Part shown: piece by piece, positions 10,414 through 22,446 of the stretch
How positions within the stretch are numbered: the stretch's first letter is position 1
Layout of the letters: each line of letters starts with the position of its first letter
From: Astragalus membranaceus
Lineage: Eukaryota; Streptophyta; Magnoliopsida; Fabales; Fabaceae
DNA: 64,000 nt
Direction of reading: 5' to 3'
NCBI GenBank assembly: GCA_039519185.1
Contig: CM076848.1
Location: 55,144,778-55,208,777, forward strand
Made by a program: the position numbers and the translations under genes
The notes under the pieces: generated by a model
What the model saw: the letters and a program-made list of their open reading frames with translations, nothing else
Told to the model about the DNA's origin: nothing
Databases searched by the model: none

Positions 10414-10587
10414 AAGCTTTGATATCCAGAATATAAAATAGAAAATAATTTCAGTATTCAAGCTTTGATATCCGGCAACATGGCATTATGAACTGAGTTT
10501 TGGACAAAACATGGTTAACCTAACGGCATTTCCCAGAAGGTAATTAACTAGTTCAGTTTTAATACTTATATTTCTGCAAGTAACCAG

Positions 10588-13500
10588 ATGAAGGCAATGA
10601 TACTTACGGGTGAGGAATACCTTACATCTTTCCTAAACAAAAGCTTTTTCCTCACCACTATGTCTTCTACACCCTCTTCTCCTCCTACCTCTGTTATATC
10701 ATCCACTGGTAGTAACATTTGCCAGAATCAATCTGTTTGTAACCACAATCGAGATCTTGAAAGAGATCTTATCAATCAAGAAGTAACTTCCCCCAGTTTT
10801 ATCATAGACAAAAAATCTCTCAAAAAGGACTTTTACTCTGAGGAATGGTCTCCTCATAGGGAATGGTTCCTCCAAAATTTCCAAGGTAATAAAGGATACC
10901 TTGTCCAACAAAAATTTTATAGGTTTGTTAAAAGGGTTAAGTTCAATATCCCCTTTTTTCATTGGTTTCGTGCCTACGCCATAGTAAAAGATATGGATTA
11001 TCCCTTTCGTAATGACCAGGACGAGCCTAAAACCAATACTATTTGGCACCTCAAAGATGGTCAAATGGTCCAATCTGAATTACCCCCCAAAATACCCTTT
11101 GCTCTTAATAGCAAGGACCAAGCCACCCCTGTCATGGCCGCCCCTTTCAAAACCAAAATTGATGGGGAACCAGTCACAGCCAGAGACATCAAGGATCTTA
11201 TGGAACAATCCAATTACACAAACAAATACCTCCAAGCTTTAGGAGACTCCAGTAGAAGTAAAGGTAAGGAAGTTAACGACAAACCAGAGTCATCTTCTTC
11301 CTCTAAAAAGATTGAGAAACCTCTCTTTAAACCTTACAGAGTCTCAAAAACTTTTAAAGAAACCCAAAGTAATAGTTCCAAAAGTCAAGTCAAAAAAGAA
11401 GTTGACAATGCCAACGATGAGCTTCTGGCTAAGGTCAAAGAACAGATAGCCCTTCTCAAGACTACTATCCCAGAAACACCTTCTCCTGGCACCCCTCCCC
11501 CTAAAAATACCAGGACTATCAACATGATTGATGAAGCCTCCTCTGACCACTCTGAGAGTATCAAAGATGGTATCAGTCCTGTTATCTACAACCCAAACAA
11601 CCAGTGGCGCAAGGAAACCAAGCTTTACTATCCCAGAGCCACTGCCCCTGACCTCCTCTTAGAGGAAAAGGAAACCAATATCAAAAGCTTCAGTGCAAAC
11701 AACGTCTATGAATGGAACATAGACGGAGAAAATGAATATGGCATAACCAAAATCTTACAAAATATGACCATGGTAGCCACTGCCTATGAAACTGCCAACA
11801 ATTGTCCTGAAGCTATGATCGTAAAAATCCTCATCTCAGGTTTCTGTGGTCAGCTCAAAGGATGGTGGGACAACTATCTCACCGAAGACTGTAAACAATC
11901 TATCCTTACAGCAGTCAAAAGGGAACCCAACGGTGAACCCATCCTTGACGGTGACACCCATATCCCTGATTCCGTCAACACCCTTATCTTCACCATTGCC
12001 CAACATTTCATCGGAGATCCCTCTCTCATAAAAGACAGATCTGCCGAATTATTGTCAAACCTTAGGTGTAAAACCTTGGGTGATTTCAGGTGGTACAAAG
12101 ACACGTTCCTAACCAGGGTTTACACCAGGGAGGATAGTCAACAAGCCTTCTGGAAGGAGAAATTTCTTGCTGGTCTTCCAAAGTCTTTGGGAGATAAGGT
12201 CAGAGATAAACTCCGAAGTCATAACCCTGACGGAAACATTCCCTATCAGCAACTAAGCTATGGACAGCTTATTGCTATTATCCAAAGAGTGGCCTTAAAG
12301 ATTTGTCAAGATGACAAAATCCAACGCCAGCTATCTAAAGAAAAGGCTCAGAATCGCAGAGATCTTGGAACTTTCTGCGAGCAATTTGGCCTCCCTTGTG
12401 CGGAGAAGGCCAGAGCCAAAGCCAAACATAAAACTAGCAAGCTCTTACCCAGACCTGACTACTACAAAGAAAGGCATTTGAGAAAACCCAGGCCTAGACC
12501 TGCCAATCAAAATATCAAGAATCATTATGAAAATAATGATAAGACCAAAAAACCTATTATCTGTTACAATTGTGGCAAGCCAGGACACTACAGCAAAAAT
12601 TGCAAAGTAGTAGGAAAACTCAAAACCCTAAATCTTGGCTCCGACATCGAGGACAAGATTAACAATCTGTTAAATTAATCTTCTGAAAGTTCATCTGACC
12701 ATCATTCAGATAACCTAAACCAAATCCAGGATGATGACCTGACAGATTCCTCTAGCAATTCCTCTAAACAGATCAATGTCCTCACCCAAGATCATGACCT
12801 GCTCCTCGAAGCCATAAACGCCATTTCCGATCAACACGAAAGGAAGAGTTACCTTGACAAGCTTATGGCTTCCCTTGAGGCAAAACCTCCCCCTGAGATA
12901 AAACCCCCTAGAAATCCCCTTGTAACCAATAAGTTTAATCTCAAAGATACCCTCAAGAGGCTAGAAAACGCCAGCATCAAACCTACCACTATCCAAGATC
13001 TTCAAACTGAAATTAACTTCTTAAAACACGAAGTTAGAGATCTGAAAAATAAGCATGCTGATCACCAGCTTATCATTAACCAATGGAGGGACCATGGTAA
13101 TGATTCTCATGTCTCCAACACGGACACCGAAGATGGTGATGAACCTAAAGACGATGATATTCTTGGCCTCATCAACCACATTAAAATTCAAAAGTTTTTT
13201 ATCAAAATAAAAATTGTTATTAATGATTTTACTCTTGAAACTACTGCTTTGTTTGATACGGGAGCAGATTCCAATTGCATCTTAGAGGGGCTTATCCCTA
13301 CTAAGTATTTTGAAAAGACCTCTGAACGTCTTAGCACTGCTAATGGTTCTAGGTTAAAAATCAATTACAAATTATCTTCTGCAATTATTGAAAACGCAGG
13401 TTTCAAAATTAATACCCCTTTTCTTCTTGTCAAAGATTTAAAAAACAAGGTGATCTTAGGGACACCCTTCATAAGATCTCTCTTCCCTTTTCAAATTACT

Positions 13501-15093
13501 AAAGATGGTATAATTGCCCAGCACTTGGGACAACCTATCATCTTTAAATTCTTAAGGAAACCTTTGGTTAGGGATTTGAACTCTATTTCTTACAAAGAAA
13601 ATCAGATCAATTTCCTTAAAGAAGAATTTTCTTTCAAATTTATTGACCATCAATTACTCAGGAGAGAAAACCAGCTTAAAGTCAAAGGAATCCTAGAACA
13701 AATCCAAACCACCATTTGTTCTGACCTTCCTAATGCTTTTTGGGAAAGGAAGCATCACATAGCTAATCTTCCTTACGAAAAGGATTTCCATGACAGACAA
13801 ATCCCTACCAAAGCCAGACCTATTCAAATGAACCAAGATCTCCTCCTTATGTGCCAGAAGGAAATCAAGGATCTCTTGGATAAAGGTCTTATTCGCAAAA
13901 GTAAAAGTCCCTGGTCTTGTTCTGCCTTTTATGTCAACAAGCAGGCTGAGATCGAAAGAGGAACCCCTAGGTTGGTCATCAATTACAAACCCCTCAATCA
14001 AGCCCTTTGCTGGATTAGGTACCCTATACCTAATAAAAAGGATCTCCTCAAAAGGCTCCATAATGCAAAGATCTTCTCAAAATTTGACATGAAATCTGGA
14101 TTTTGGCAAATCCAAATCAAAGAAGAGGACAGGTACAAAACTGCTTTCACTGTCCCCTTTGGTCAATATGAATGGAACGTCATGCCTTTTGGCTTAAAAA
14201 ACGCTCCTTCTGAATTCCAGAGGATCATGAATGACATTTTCAATAATTATGCAAATTTTGCAATTGTCTATATTGATGATGTCTTGATTTACTCTCAATC
14301 TTTTGAACAGCATGTCAAACACATCAGCACTTTCATTTCCGTAATTAAAAAGAGTGGCCTTGCTGTCTCAAAGACAAAAATCAATCTTTTTCAAACAAAA
14401 ATTAGATTTCTTGGTCACAATATCCACCAGGGAACCATCATTCCTATCAGTAGGGCTATTGAGTTCTCTGATAAGTTTCCCAACCATATCACTGACAAAA
14501 CTCAGCTACAAAGGTTTCTGGGTTGTCTCAATTATGTCTCAGAGTTCTTTCCACAACTCAACAATCTTATCAAGCCCCTCCATGATCGTCTGAAAAAGGA
14601 TCCCCCTCCTTGGACAGATGTTCACACCAACGTTGTCAAACAGATCAAAACCCAGGTTAAAGAACTTCCTTGTCTGTACCTTCCCAATCCAGAAGCTTTT
14701 AAAATTGTCGAAACTGATGCCTCTGACATTGGTTACGGTGGCATCTTAAAACAAAGAGTTTCTGGAAAAGAACAAGTCATAACCTTCACTTCCAAACATT
14801 GGAATCCTGCCCAGCAGAATTATTCCACTGTCAAAAAGGAGGTTCTGGCAATTGTCTTATCCATTTCAAAATTCCAATCTGACTTATTAAACCAAAAATT
14901 CCTTGTTCGTATTGATTGCAAGTCTGCAAAAGATATCTTACAAAAGGATGTCAAAAACCTTGCATCAAAGCAAATTTTTGCTAGATGGCAAGCAATTCTA
15001 AGCATATTTGATTTTGATATTGAATATCTCAAAGGTTCTGACAATGCTCTCCCTGATTATCTTACTCGTGAATACTTACAGGGAAGCAATTAA
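10588..15093 (+). pseudogene. A3 polyprotein with one premature stop
   Basis: Same 1501-codon frame as A2, but codon 697 (12676-12678) is TAA where A2 and A4 have CAA, a C-to-T change. The upstream 696 codons hold the shared N-terminal domain, capsid and zinc knuckle. The downstream part, with protease, RT and RNase H, is still open in frame, with the next ATG at 12865. It shares N-for-S, D-for-N and AN-for-VD replacements with A4 relative to A2, so A3 and A4 are sister copies. Confidence 0.92.
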
Positions 15094-15640
15094 TCCTTCC
15101 TCCCCAGGAAGATCCAATCCTTTTTCAAAATTTGTCCCTGAACATGACAACTGTACCACCTTTGGTGGGAAAAACTGTTCAACCACCCTTGAACATGGTG
15201 ATTGTAGTGCCAGCAGTGGCATGAAAAACTGTTCAGCCACCCTTGGACATGGTGATTGTAGTGCCAGCAGTGGCATGAAAAACTGTTCAACCACCCTTGG
15301 ACACGGTGATTGTAGTGTCAGTGATGACATGAAAAACTGTCCAGTTTTTACTATTGTTTTACCTAACCAATTATTGTTTCCTATGGTCAAAGACAGCAAT
15401 CATGGCAGACAAAGAGCATCTCTGCTTTTGTCCCCCACTAATTCAAATCATCATTCTTGGCAGACAAGAGGAATCTACTTTTGCCACCTTTCAAGACTAT
15501 CTACATTCAAAACTTTGGATACCAAACAGTACCAGTCAAACAAAGTGCATAGTACCGGTCACCAGCATAGGATGCCAAATAGTACCGGTTACTTCTTTTT
15601 ATCTATATATACGTGCTTAGGCTTATGTTAGAAGGCACGC
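15094..15640 (+). promoter_or_regulatory. A3 promoter region
   Basis: 54-bp repeats at about 15170-15342, and TATATATA at 15604-15611. It reads into A4. Confidence 0.75.
15170..15342 (+). repeat. 54-bp promoter tandem repeats, A3
   Basis: Same block as A2, at an offset of 5527. Confidence 0.9.
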
Positions 15641-15932
15641 TTCAATTCACTCTTCAATTATATTTCTCTCTCTAGTTCTAGTAAGAAGGCAGAGCACTTG
15701 TAAGCTCTCTTCTCTTCTTCTCCAATCTCTTCTGCAATCTTGTAAGATCTACTCTAATCTTCAATCTCTGTAACTCATAGACAGTTTACTGTCTTATATG
15801 GAAGGCTTTGCCTCCTAACTTATGTTATATTGATTCTGCACTTTCTTTTATTTTCTTGTTTAGCATTCCGCATGCTACCTACTTCCCCTCTGTCTCTTTA
15901 ATTTCTTTTATCTTCTGATTCTGATCCCCTCT

Positions 15933-15940
15933 TGGTATCA
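15933..15940 (+). other. Broken primer binding site, A3/A4
   Basis: The junction is identical to that at 10406: TGGTATCA joined to AAGCTTTGATATCC with the same 785-base leader deletion. Confidence 0.85.
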
Positions 15941-16114
15941 AAGCTTTGATATCCAGAATATAAAATAGAAAATAATTTCAGTATTCAAGCTTTGATATCC
16001 GGCAACATGGCATTATGAACTGAGTTTTGGACAAAACATGGTTAACCTAACGGCATTTCCCAGAAGGTAATTAACTAGTTCAGTTTTAATACTTATATTT
16101 CTGCAAGTAACCAG

Positions 16115-19100
16115 ATGAAGGCAATGATACTTACGGGTGAGGAATACCTTACATCTTTCCTAAACAAAAGCTTTTTCCTCACCACTATGTCTTCTACACC
16201 CTCTTCTCCTCCTACCTCTGTTATATCATCCACTGGTAGTAACATTTGCCAGAATCAATCTGTTTGTAACCACAATCGAGATCTTGAAAGAGATCTTATC
16301 AATCAAGAAGTAACTTCCCCCAGTTTTATCATAGACAAAAAATCTCTCAAAAAGGACTTTTACTCTGAGGAATGGTCTCCTCATAGGGAATGGTTCCTCC
16401 AAAATTTCCAAGGTAATAAAGGATACCTTGTCCAACAAAAATTTTATAGGTTTGTTAAAAGGGTTAAGTTCAATATCCCCTTTTTTCATTGGTTTCGTGC
16501 CTACGCCATAGTAAAAGATATGGATTATCCCTTTCGTAATGACCAGGACGAGCCTAAAACCAATACTATTTGGCTCCTCAAAGATGGTCAAATGGTCCAA
16601 TCTGAATTACCCCCCAAAATACCCTTTGCTCTTAATAGCAAGGACCAAGCCACCCCTGTCATGGCCGCCCCTTTCAAAACCAAAATTGATGGGGAACCAG
16701 TCACAGCCAGAGACATCAAGGATCTTATGGAACAATCCAATTACACAAACAAATACCTCCAAGCTTTAGGAGACTCCAGTAGAAGTAAAGGTAAGGAAGT
16801 TAACGACAAACCAGAGTCATCTTCTTCCTCTAAAAAGATTGAGAAACCTCTCTTTAAACCTTACAGAGTCTCAAAAACTTTTAAAGAAACCCAAAGTAAT
16901 AGTTCCAAAAGTCAAGTCAAAAAAGAAGTTGACAATGCCAACGATGAGCTTCTGGCTAAGGTCAAAGAACAGATAGCCCTTCTCAAGACTACTATCCCAG
17001 AAACACCTTCTCCTGGCACCCCTCCCCCTAAAAATACCAGGACTATCAACATGATTGATGAAGCCTCCTCTGACCACTCTGAGAGTATCAAAGATGGTAT
17101 CAGTCCTGTTATCTACAACCCAAACAACCAGTGGCGCAAGGAAACCAAGCTTTACTATCCCAGAGCCACTGCCCCTGACCTCCTCTTAGAGGAAAAGGAA
17201 ACCAATATCAAAAGCTTCAGTGCAAACAACGTCTATGAATGGAACATAGACGGAGAAAATGAATATGGCATAACCAAAATCTTACAAAATATGACCATGG
17301 TAGCCACTGCCTATGAAACTGCCAACAATTGTCCTGAAGCTATGATCGTAAAAATCCTCATCTCAGGTTTCTGTGGTCAGCTCAAAGGATGGTGGGACAA
17401 CTATCTCACCGAAGACTGTAAACAATCTATCCTTACAGCAGTCAAAAGGGAACCCAACGGTGAACCCATCCTTGACGGTGACACCCATATCCCTGATTCC
17501 GTCAACACCCTTATCTTCACCATTGCCCAACATTTCATCGGAGATCCCTCTCTCATAAAAGACAGATCTGCCGAATTATTGTCAAACCTTAGGTGTAAAA
17601 CCTTGGGTGATTTCAGGTGGTACAAAGACACGTTCCTAACCAGGGTTTACACCAGGGAGGATAGTCAACAAGCCTTCTGGAAGGAGAAATTTCTTGCTGG
17701 TCTTCCAAAGTCTTTGGGAGATAAGGTCAGAGATAAACTCCGAAGTCATAACCCTGACGGAAACATTCCCTATCAGCAACTAAGCTATGGACAGCTTATT
17801 GCTATTATCCAAAGAGTGGCCTTAAAGATTTGTCAAGATGACAAAATCCAACGCCAGCTATCTAAAGAAAAGGCTCAGAATCGCAGAGATCTTGGAACTT
17901 TCTACGAGCAATTTGGCCTCCCTTGTGCGGAGAAGGCCAGAGCCAAAGCCAAACATAAAACTAGCAAGCTCTTACCCAGACCTGACTACTACAAAGAAAG
18001 GCATTTGAGAAAACCCAGGCCTAGACCTGCCAATCAAAATATCAAGAATCATTATGAAAATAATGATAAGACCAAAAAACCTATTATCTGTTACAATTGT
18101 GGCAAGCCAGGACACTACAGCAAAAATTGCAAAGTAGTAGGAAAACTCAAAACCCTAAATCTTGGCTCCGACATCGAGGACAAGATTAACAATCTGTTAA
18201 ATCAATCTTCTGAAAGTTCATCTGACCATCATTCAGATAACCTAAACCAAATCCAGGATGATGACCTGACAGATTCCTCTAGCAATTCCTCTAAACAGAT
18301 CAATGTCCTCACCCAAGATCATGACCTGCTCCTCGAAGCCATAAACGCCATTTCTGATCAACACGAAAGGAAGAGTTACCTTGACAAGCTTATGGCTTCC
18401 CTTGAGGCAAAACCTCCCCCTGAGATAAAACCCCCTAGAAATCCCCTTGTAACCAATAAGTTTAATCTCAAAGATACCCTCAAGAGGCTAGAAAACGCCA
18501 GCATCAAACCTACCACTATCCAAGATCTTCAAACTGAAATTAACTTCTTAAAACACGAAGTTAGAGATCTGAAAAATAAGCATGCTGATCACCAGCTTAT
18601 CATTAACCAATGGAGGGACCATGGTAATGATTCTCATGTCTCCAACACGGACACCGAAGATGGTGATGAACCTAAAGACGATGATATTCTTGGCCTCATC
18701 AACCACATTAAAATTCAAAAGTTTTTTATCAAAATAAAAATTGTTATTAATGATTTTACTCTTGAAACTACTGCTTTGTTTGATACGGGAGCAGATTCCA
18801 ATTGCATCTTAGAGGGGCTTATCCCTACTAAGTATTTTGAAAAGACCTCTGAACGTCTTAGCACTGCTAATGGTTCTAGGTTAAAAATCAATTACAAATT
18901 ATCTTCTGCAATTATTGAAAACGCAGGTTTCAAAATTAATACCCCTTTTCTTCTTGTCAAAGATTTAAAAAACAAGGTGATCTTAGGGACACCCTTCATA
19001 AGATCTCTCTTCCCTTTTCAAATTACTAAAGATGGTATAATTGCCCAGCACTTGGGACAACCTATCATCTTTAAATTCTTAAGGAAACCTTTGGTTAGGG

Positions 19101-20620
19101 ATTTGAACTCTATTTCTTACAAAGAAAATCAGATCAATTTCCTTAAAGAAGAATTTTCTTTCAAATTTATTGACCATCAATTACTCAGGAGAGAAAACCA
19201 GCTTAAAATCAAAGGAATCCTAGAACAAATCCAAACCACCATTTGTTCTGACCTTCCTAATGCTTTTTGGGAAAGGAAGCATCACATAGCTAATCTTCCT
19301 TACGAAAAGGATTTCCATGACAGACAAATCCCTACCAAAGCCAGACCTATTCAAATGAACCAAGATCTCCTCCTTATGTGCCAGAAGGAAATCAAGGATC
19401 TCTTGGATAAAGGTCTTATTCGCAAAAGTAAAAGTCCCTGGTCTTGTTCTGCCTTTTATGTCAACAAGCAGGCTGAGATCGAAAGAGGAACCCCTAGGTT
19501 GGTCATCAATTACAAACCCCTCAATCAAGCCCTTTGCTGGATTAGGTACCCTATACCTAATAAAAAGGATCTCCTCAAAAGGCTCCATAATGCAAAGATC
19601 TTCTCAAAATTTGACATGAAATCTGGATTTTGGCAAATCCAAATCAAAGAAGAGGACAGGTACAAAACTGCTTTCACTGTCCCCTTTGGTCAATATGAAT
19701 GGAACGTCATGCCTTTTGGCTTAAAAAACGCTCCTTCTGAATTCCAGAGGATCATGAATGACATTTTCAATAATTATGCAAATTTTGCAATTGTCTATAT
19801 TGATGATGTCTTGATTTACTCTCAATCTTTTGAACAGCATGTCAAACACATCAGCACTTTCATTTCCGTAATTAAAAAGAGTGGCCTTGCTGTCTCAAAG
19901 ACAAAAATCAATCTTTTTCAAACAAAAATTAGATTTCTTGGTCACAATATCCACCAGGGAACCATCATTCCTATCAGTAGGGCTATTGAGTTCTCTGATA
20001 AGTTTCCCAACCATATCACTGACAAAACTCAGCTACAAAGGTTTCTGGGTTGTCTCAATTATGTCTCAGAGTTCTTTCCACAACTCAACAATCTTATCAA
20101 GCCCCTCCATGATCGTCTGAAAAAGGATCCCCCTCCTTGGACAGATGTTCACACCAACGTTGTCAAACAGATCAAAACCCAGGTTAAAGAACTTCCTTGT
20201 CTGTACCTTCCCAATCCAGAAGCTTTTAAAATTGTCGAAACTGATGCCTCTGACATTGGTTACGGTGGCATCTTAAAACAAAGAGTTTCTGGAAAAGAAC
20301 AAGTCATAACCTTCACTTCCAAACATTGGAATCCTGCCCAGCAGAATTATTCCACTGTCAAAAAGGAGGTTCTGGCAATTGTCTTATCCATTTCAAAATT
20401 CCAATCTGACTTATTAAACCAAAAATTCCTTGTTCGTATTGATTGCAAGTCTGCAAAAGATATCTTACAAAAGGATGTCAAAAACCTTGCATCAAAGCAA
20501 ATTTTTGCTAGATGGCAAGCAATTCTAAGCATATTTGATTTTGATATTGAATATCTCAAAGGTTCTGACAATGCTCTCCCTGATTATCTTACTCGTGAAT
20601 ACTTACAGGGAAGCAATTAA
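16115..20620 (+). CDS. A4 polyprotein: capsid, protease, RT, RNase H (1501 aa, intact)
   Basis: Full-length frame with the same domain order as A2. Differences from A2 include a leucine for histidine near residue 154 (in the LKDGQ segment), a tyrosine for cysteine shortly before the zinc knuckle, isoleucine for valine before the RT, and the AN-for-VD pair shared with A3. The DTGA, YIDD and RNase H acidic residues are kept. The ORF is intact but the unit has no complete PBS and lacks most of the leader, so it could be transcribed from the A3 promoter but is unlikely to be a replication-competent template. Its short leader might make translation easier. Confidence 0.92.
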   Translation: MKAMILTGEEYLTSFLNKSFFLTTMSSTPSSPPTSVISSTGSNICQNQSVCNHNRDLERDLINQEVTSPSFIIDKKSLKKDFYSEEWSPHREWFLQNFQGNKGYLVQQKFYRFVKRVKFNIPFFHWFRAYAIVKDMDYPFRNDQDEPKTNTIWLLKDGQMVQSELPPKIPFALNSKDQATPVMAAPFKTKIDGEPVTARDIKDLMEQSNYTNKYLQALGDSSRSKGKEVNDKPESSSSSKKIEKPLFKPYRVSKTFKETQSNSSKSQVKKEVDNANDELLAKVKEQIALLKTTIPETPSPGTPPPKNTRTINMIDEASSDHSESIKDGISPVIYNPNNQWRKETKLYYPRATAPDLLLEEKETNIKSFSANNVYEWNIDGENEYGITKILQNMTMVATAYETANNCPEAMIVKILISGFCGQLKGWWDNYLTEDCKQSILTAVKREPNGEPILDGDTHIPDSVNTLIFTIAQHFIGDPSLIKDRSAELLSNLRCKTLGDFRWYKDTFLTRVYTREDSQQAFWKEKFLAGLPKSLGDKVRDKLRSHNPDGNIPYQQLSYGQLIAIIQRVALKICQDDKIQRQLSKEKAQNRRDLGTFYEQFGLPCAEKARAKAKHKTSKLLPRPDYYKERHLRKPRPRPANQNIKNHYENNDKTKKPIICYNCGKPGHYSKNCKVVGKLKTLNLGSDIEDKINNLLNQSSESSSDHHSDNLNQIQDDDLTDSSSNSSKQINVLTQDHDLLLEAINAISDQHERKSYLDKLMASLEAKPPPEIKPPRNPLVTNKFNLKDTLKRLENASIKPTTIQDLQTEINFLKHEVRDLKNKHADHQLIINQWRDHGNDSHVSNTDTEDGDEPKDDDILGLINHIKIQKFFIKIKIVINDFTLETTALFDTGADSNCILEGLIPTKYFEKTSERLSTANGSRLKINYKLSSAIIENAGFKINTPFLLVKDLKNKVILGTPFIRSLFPFQITKDGIIAQHLGQPIIFKFLRKPLVRDLNSISYKENQINFLKEEFSFKFIDHQLLRRENQLKIKGILEQIQTTICSDLPNAFWERKHHIANLPYEKDFHDRQIPTKARPIQMNQDLLLMCQKEIKDLLDKGLIRKSKSPWSCSAFYVNKQAEIERGTPRLVINYKPLNQALCWIRYPIPNKKDLLKRLHNAKIFSKFDMKSGFWQIQIKEEDRYKTAFTVPFGQYEWNVMPFGLKNAPSEFQRIMNDIFNNYANFAIVYIDDVLIYSQSFEQHVKHISTFISVIKKSGLAVSKTKINLFQTKIRFLGHNIHQGTIIPISRAIEFSDKFPNHITDKTQLQRFLGCLNYVSEFFPQLNNLIKPLHDRLKKDPPPWTDVHTNVVKQIKTQVKELPCLYLPNPEAFKIVETDASDIGYGGILKQRVSGKEQVITFTSKHWNPAQQNYSTVKKEVLAIVLSISKFQSDLLNQKFLVRIDCKSAKDILQKDVKNLASKQIFARWQAILSIFDFDIEYLKGSDNALPDYLTREYLQGSN

Positions 20621-20696
20621 TCCTTCCTCCCCAGGAAGATCCAATCCTTTTTCAAAATTTGTCCCTGAACATGACAACTGTACCACCTTTGGTGGG

Positions 20697-20869
20697 AAAA
20701 ACTGTTCAACCACCCTTGAACATGGTGATTGTAGTGCCAGCAGTGGCATGAAAAACTGTTCAGCCACCCTTGGACATGGTGATTGTAGTGCCAGCAGTGG
20801 CATGAAAAACTGTTCAACCACCCTTGGACACGGTGATTGTAGTGTCAGTGATGACATGAAAAACTGTCC
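20697..20869 (+). repeat. 54-bp promoter tandem repeats, A4
   Basis: Same block as A3, at an offset of 5527. Confidence 0.9.
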
Positions 20870-21156
20870 AGTTTTTATTATTGTTTTACCTAACCAATTA
20901 TTGTTTCCTATGGTCAAAGACAGCAATCATGGCAGACAAAGAGCATCTCTGCTTTTGTCCCCCACTAATTCAAATCATCATTCTTGGCAGACAAGAGGAA
21001 TCTACTTTTGCCACCTTTCAAGACTATCTACATTCAAAACTTTGGATACCAAACAGTACCAGTCAAACAAAGTGCATAGTACCGGTCACCAGCATAGGAT
21101 GCCAAATAGTACCGGTTACTTCTTTTTATCTATATATACGTGCTTAGGCTTATGTT

Positions 21157-21170
21157 AGAAGGCACGCTTC
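21157..21170 (+). other. A-to-B recombination point at the RNA start
   Basis: Upstream the sequence is A-type (TTAGAAGGCACGC). Downstream it is B-type (TTCACCTTACGC, then TAGTTTAGTGAGAAGTC). The switch falls at the predicted 5' end of the pregenomic RNA. Confidence 0.8.
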
Positions 21171-21450
21171 ACCTTACGCTTCAATTACAATTCTCTCTCT
21201 AGTTTAGTGAGAAGTCAGAGCAACTTGTAAGCTCTCTTCTTCTTCTTCAATCTCTTCTGCAATCTTGTAAGATCTTCTTCAATCTTCAATCTTGTAACTC
21301 ATAGACAGTTTACTGTCTTGTATGGAAGGCTTTGCCTCCTAATTTATGTTATTTTGATTCTGCACTTCAATTTCATTTCTTGTTTTAGCATTCCGCATGC
21401 TACCTACTTCCCCTCTGTCTCTTTAATTTCTTTCATCTTCTGATTCCGAT

Positions 21451-21510
21451 CCCCTCTTGGTATCAAAGACAAGAGGGGATAATTTCAGTATTCAAGAATA
21501 TACAAGAATG
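21451..21510 (+). other. Rearranged A4/B1 junction at the primer binding site
   Basis: CCCCTCTTGGTATCA is followed by AAGACAAGAGGGG, which makes a 9-bp inverted repeat (CCCCTCTTG / CAAGAGGGG). Then comes a filler matching a downstream A-leader segment (ATAATTTCAGTATTCAAG), then the leader resumes at AATGTAGATATTAAC. The PBS is destroyed. Confidence 0.85.
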
Positions 21511-22446
21511 TAGATATTAACTTTGAACTGTTGGTTACTACTCTGGTTATGCTTTTAATTTAATCATACACCTGTTCATACTCATATGATTGCCATAAAT
21601 GGATATTAATTCTAAATTAAATTAATTTAAAGGTTATACTACTAGTGTACTCTTTGACTATAGCTAAATGCCGCAAGCGTACGTCAATACAGGCGTCTGG
21701 CAAGGGCAATTGAAATGTGCCGTATTTATCCGCCTCGATCGGATAATCCTATAGTCAACCAGTCCACTATTTTATAACTATTTAAAAATGAACGTAATAA
21801 TATTTGAATAATTTAATTATTCATCTATGTTTATATTTTGCAGTAAATACTTGTGTTCTCAGTACTATTATTGTAATATACTGCTGTGAATTATACTAAG
21901 ATACATTTTTAAGTTCTTTGTTATACCTTTGCACTTAAAATGTTTATGATCAAAATACTTCTAAAGCTTTTCAAAAGAAAAATTTTATATACTCCAAGGA
22001 CCGTAGAATATTAGTAAGGATATCTGGGTACCTCATTAGCGACGTAAATGGTAGCGAAGTACGTAAGACCCTGCAGGTTGACTGGGCAGTCATATACCAT
22101 AATTTGAGGTTTATTATCCTAAAGTATTCTAATCCTAAACGGAGAAAAATATTTCGAAAATACTTTATTTTTGGTCATATACATGTTTGAAGCAAGGAAT
22201 AACTTAGGCTTTGAGTGTTTAAATCTGGTTTAATATACTTCAGTATTTACTTTAATTTTCTATGAACTACGGTAACCTCTACTCCAAAATATGAAATAGA
22301 AAATAATAATTTTATTCAAGCTTTGATATCCGGCAACATGGCTTTACGAACTGAGTTTTGAACAAAACATGGTTAACCTAAACGGCATTCCCCAGAAGGT
22401 AATTAACTAGTTCAGTTTTAATACTTATATTTCTACAAGTAACCAG
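21511..22446 (+). other. Component B leader, B1
   Basis: Homologous along most of its length to the A leader, with scattered substitutions, and it contains the 101-nt element. No long coding frame. Confidence 0.75.
21656..21756 (+). promoter_or_regulatory. 101-nt stem-closed leader element, B1
   Basis: Same GACTATAG...CTATAGTC bounded element as at 4271, essentially identical. Confidence 0.8.

Larger units (their letters stand above)
10406..15932 (+). mobile_element. Unit A3: component A with leader deletion (5527 bp)
   Basis: Lacks most of the leader and a functional PBS. The polyprotein carries one nonsense codon. It shares its deletion and several substitutions with A4. Confidence 0.88.
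20621..21170 (+). promoter_or_regulatory. A4 promoter region
   Basis: 54-bp repeats at about 20697-20869, and TATATATA at 21131-21138. The A-type sequence ends about 25-30 bases after TATA, where it becomes B-type. It reads into B1. Confidence 0.75.
15933..21457 (+). mobile_element. Unit A4: component A with leader deletion and B-type tail (5525 bp)
   Basis: Intact polyprotein with the same leader deletion as A3. From about 21165 to the end, the sequence between RNA start and PBS is of component B type. Confidence 0.88.
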
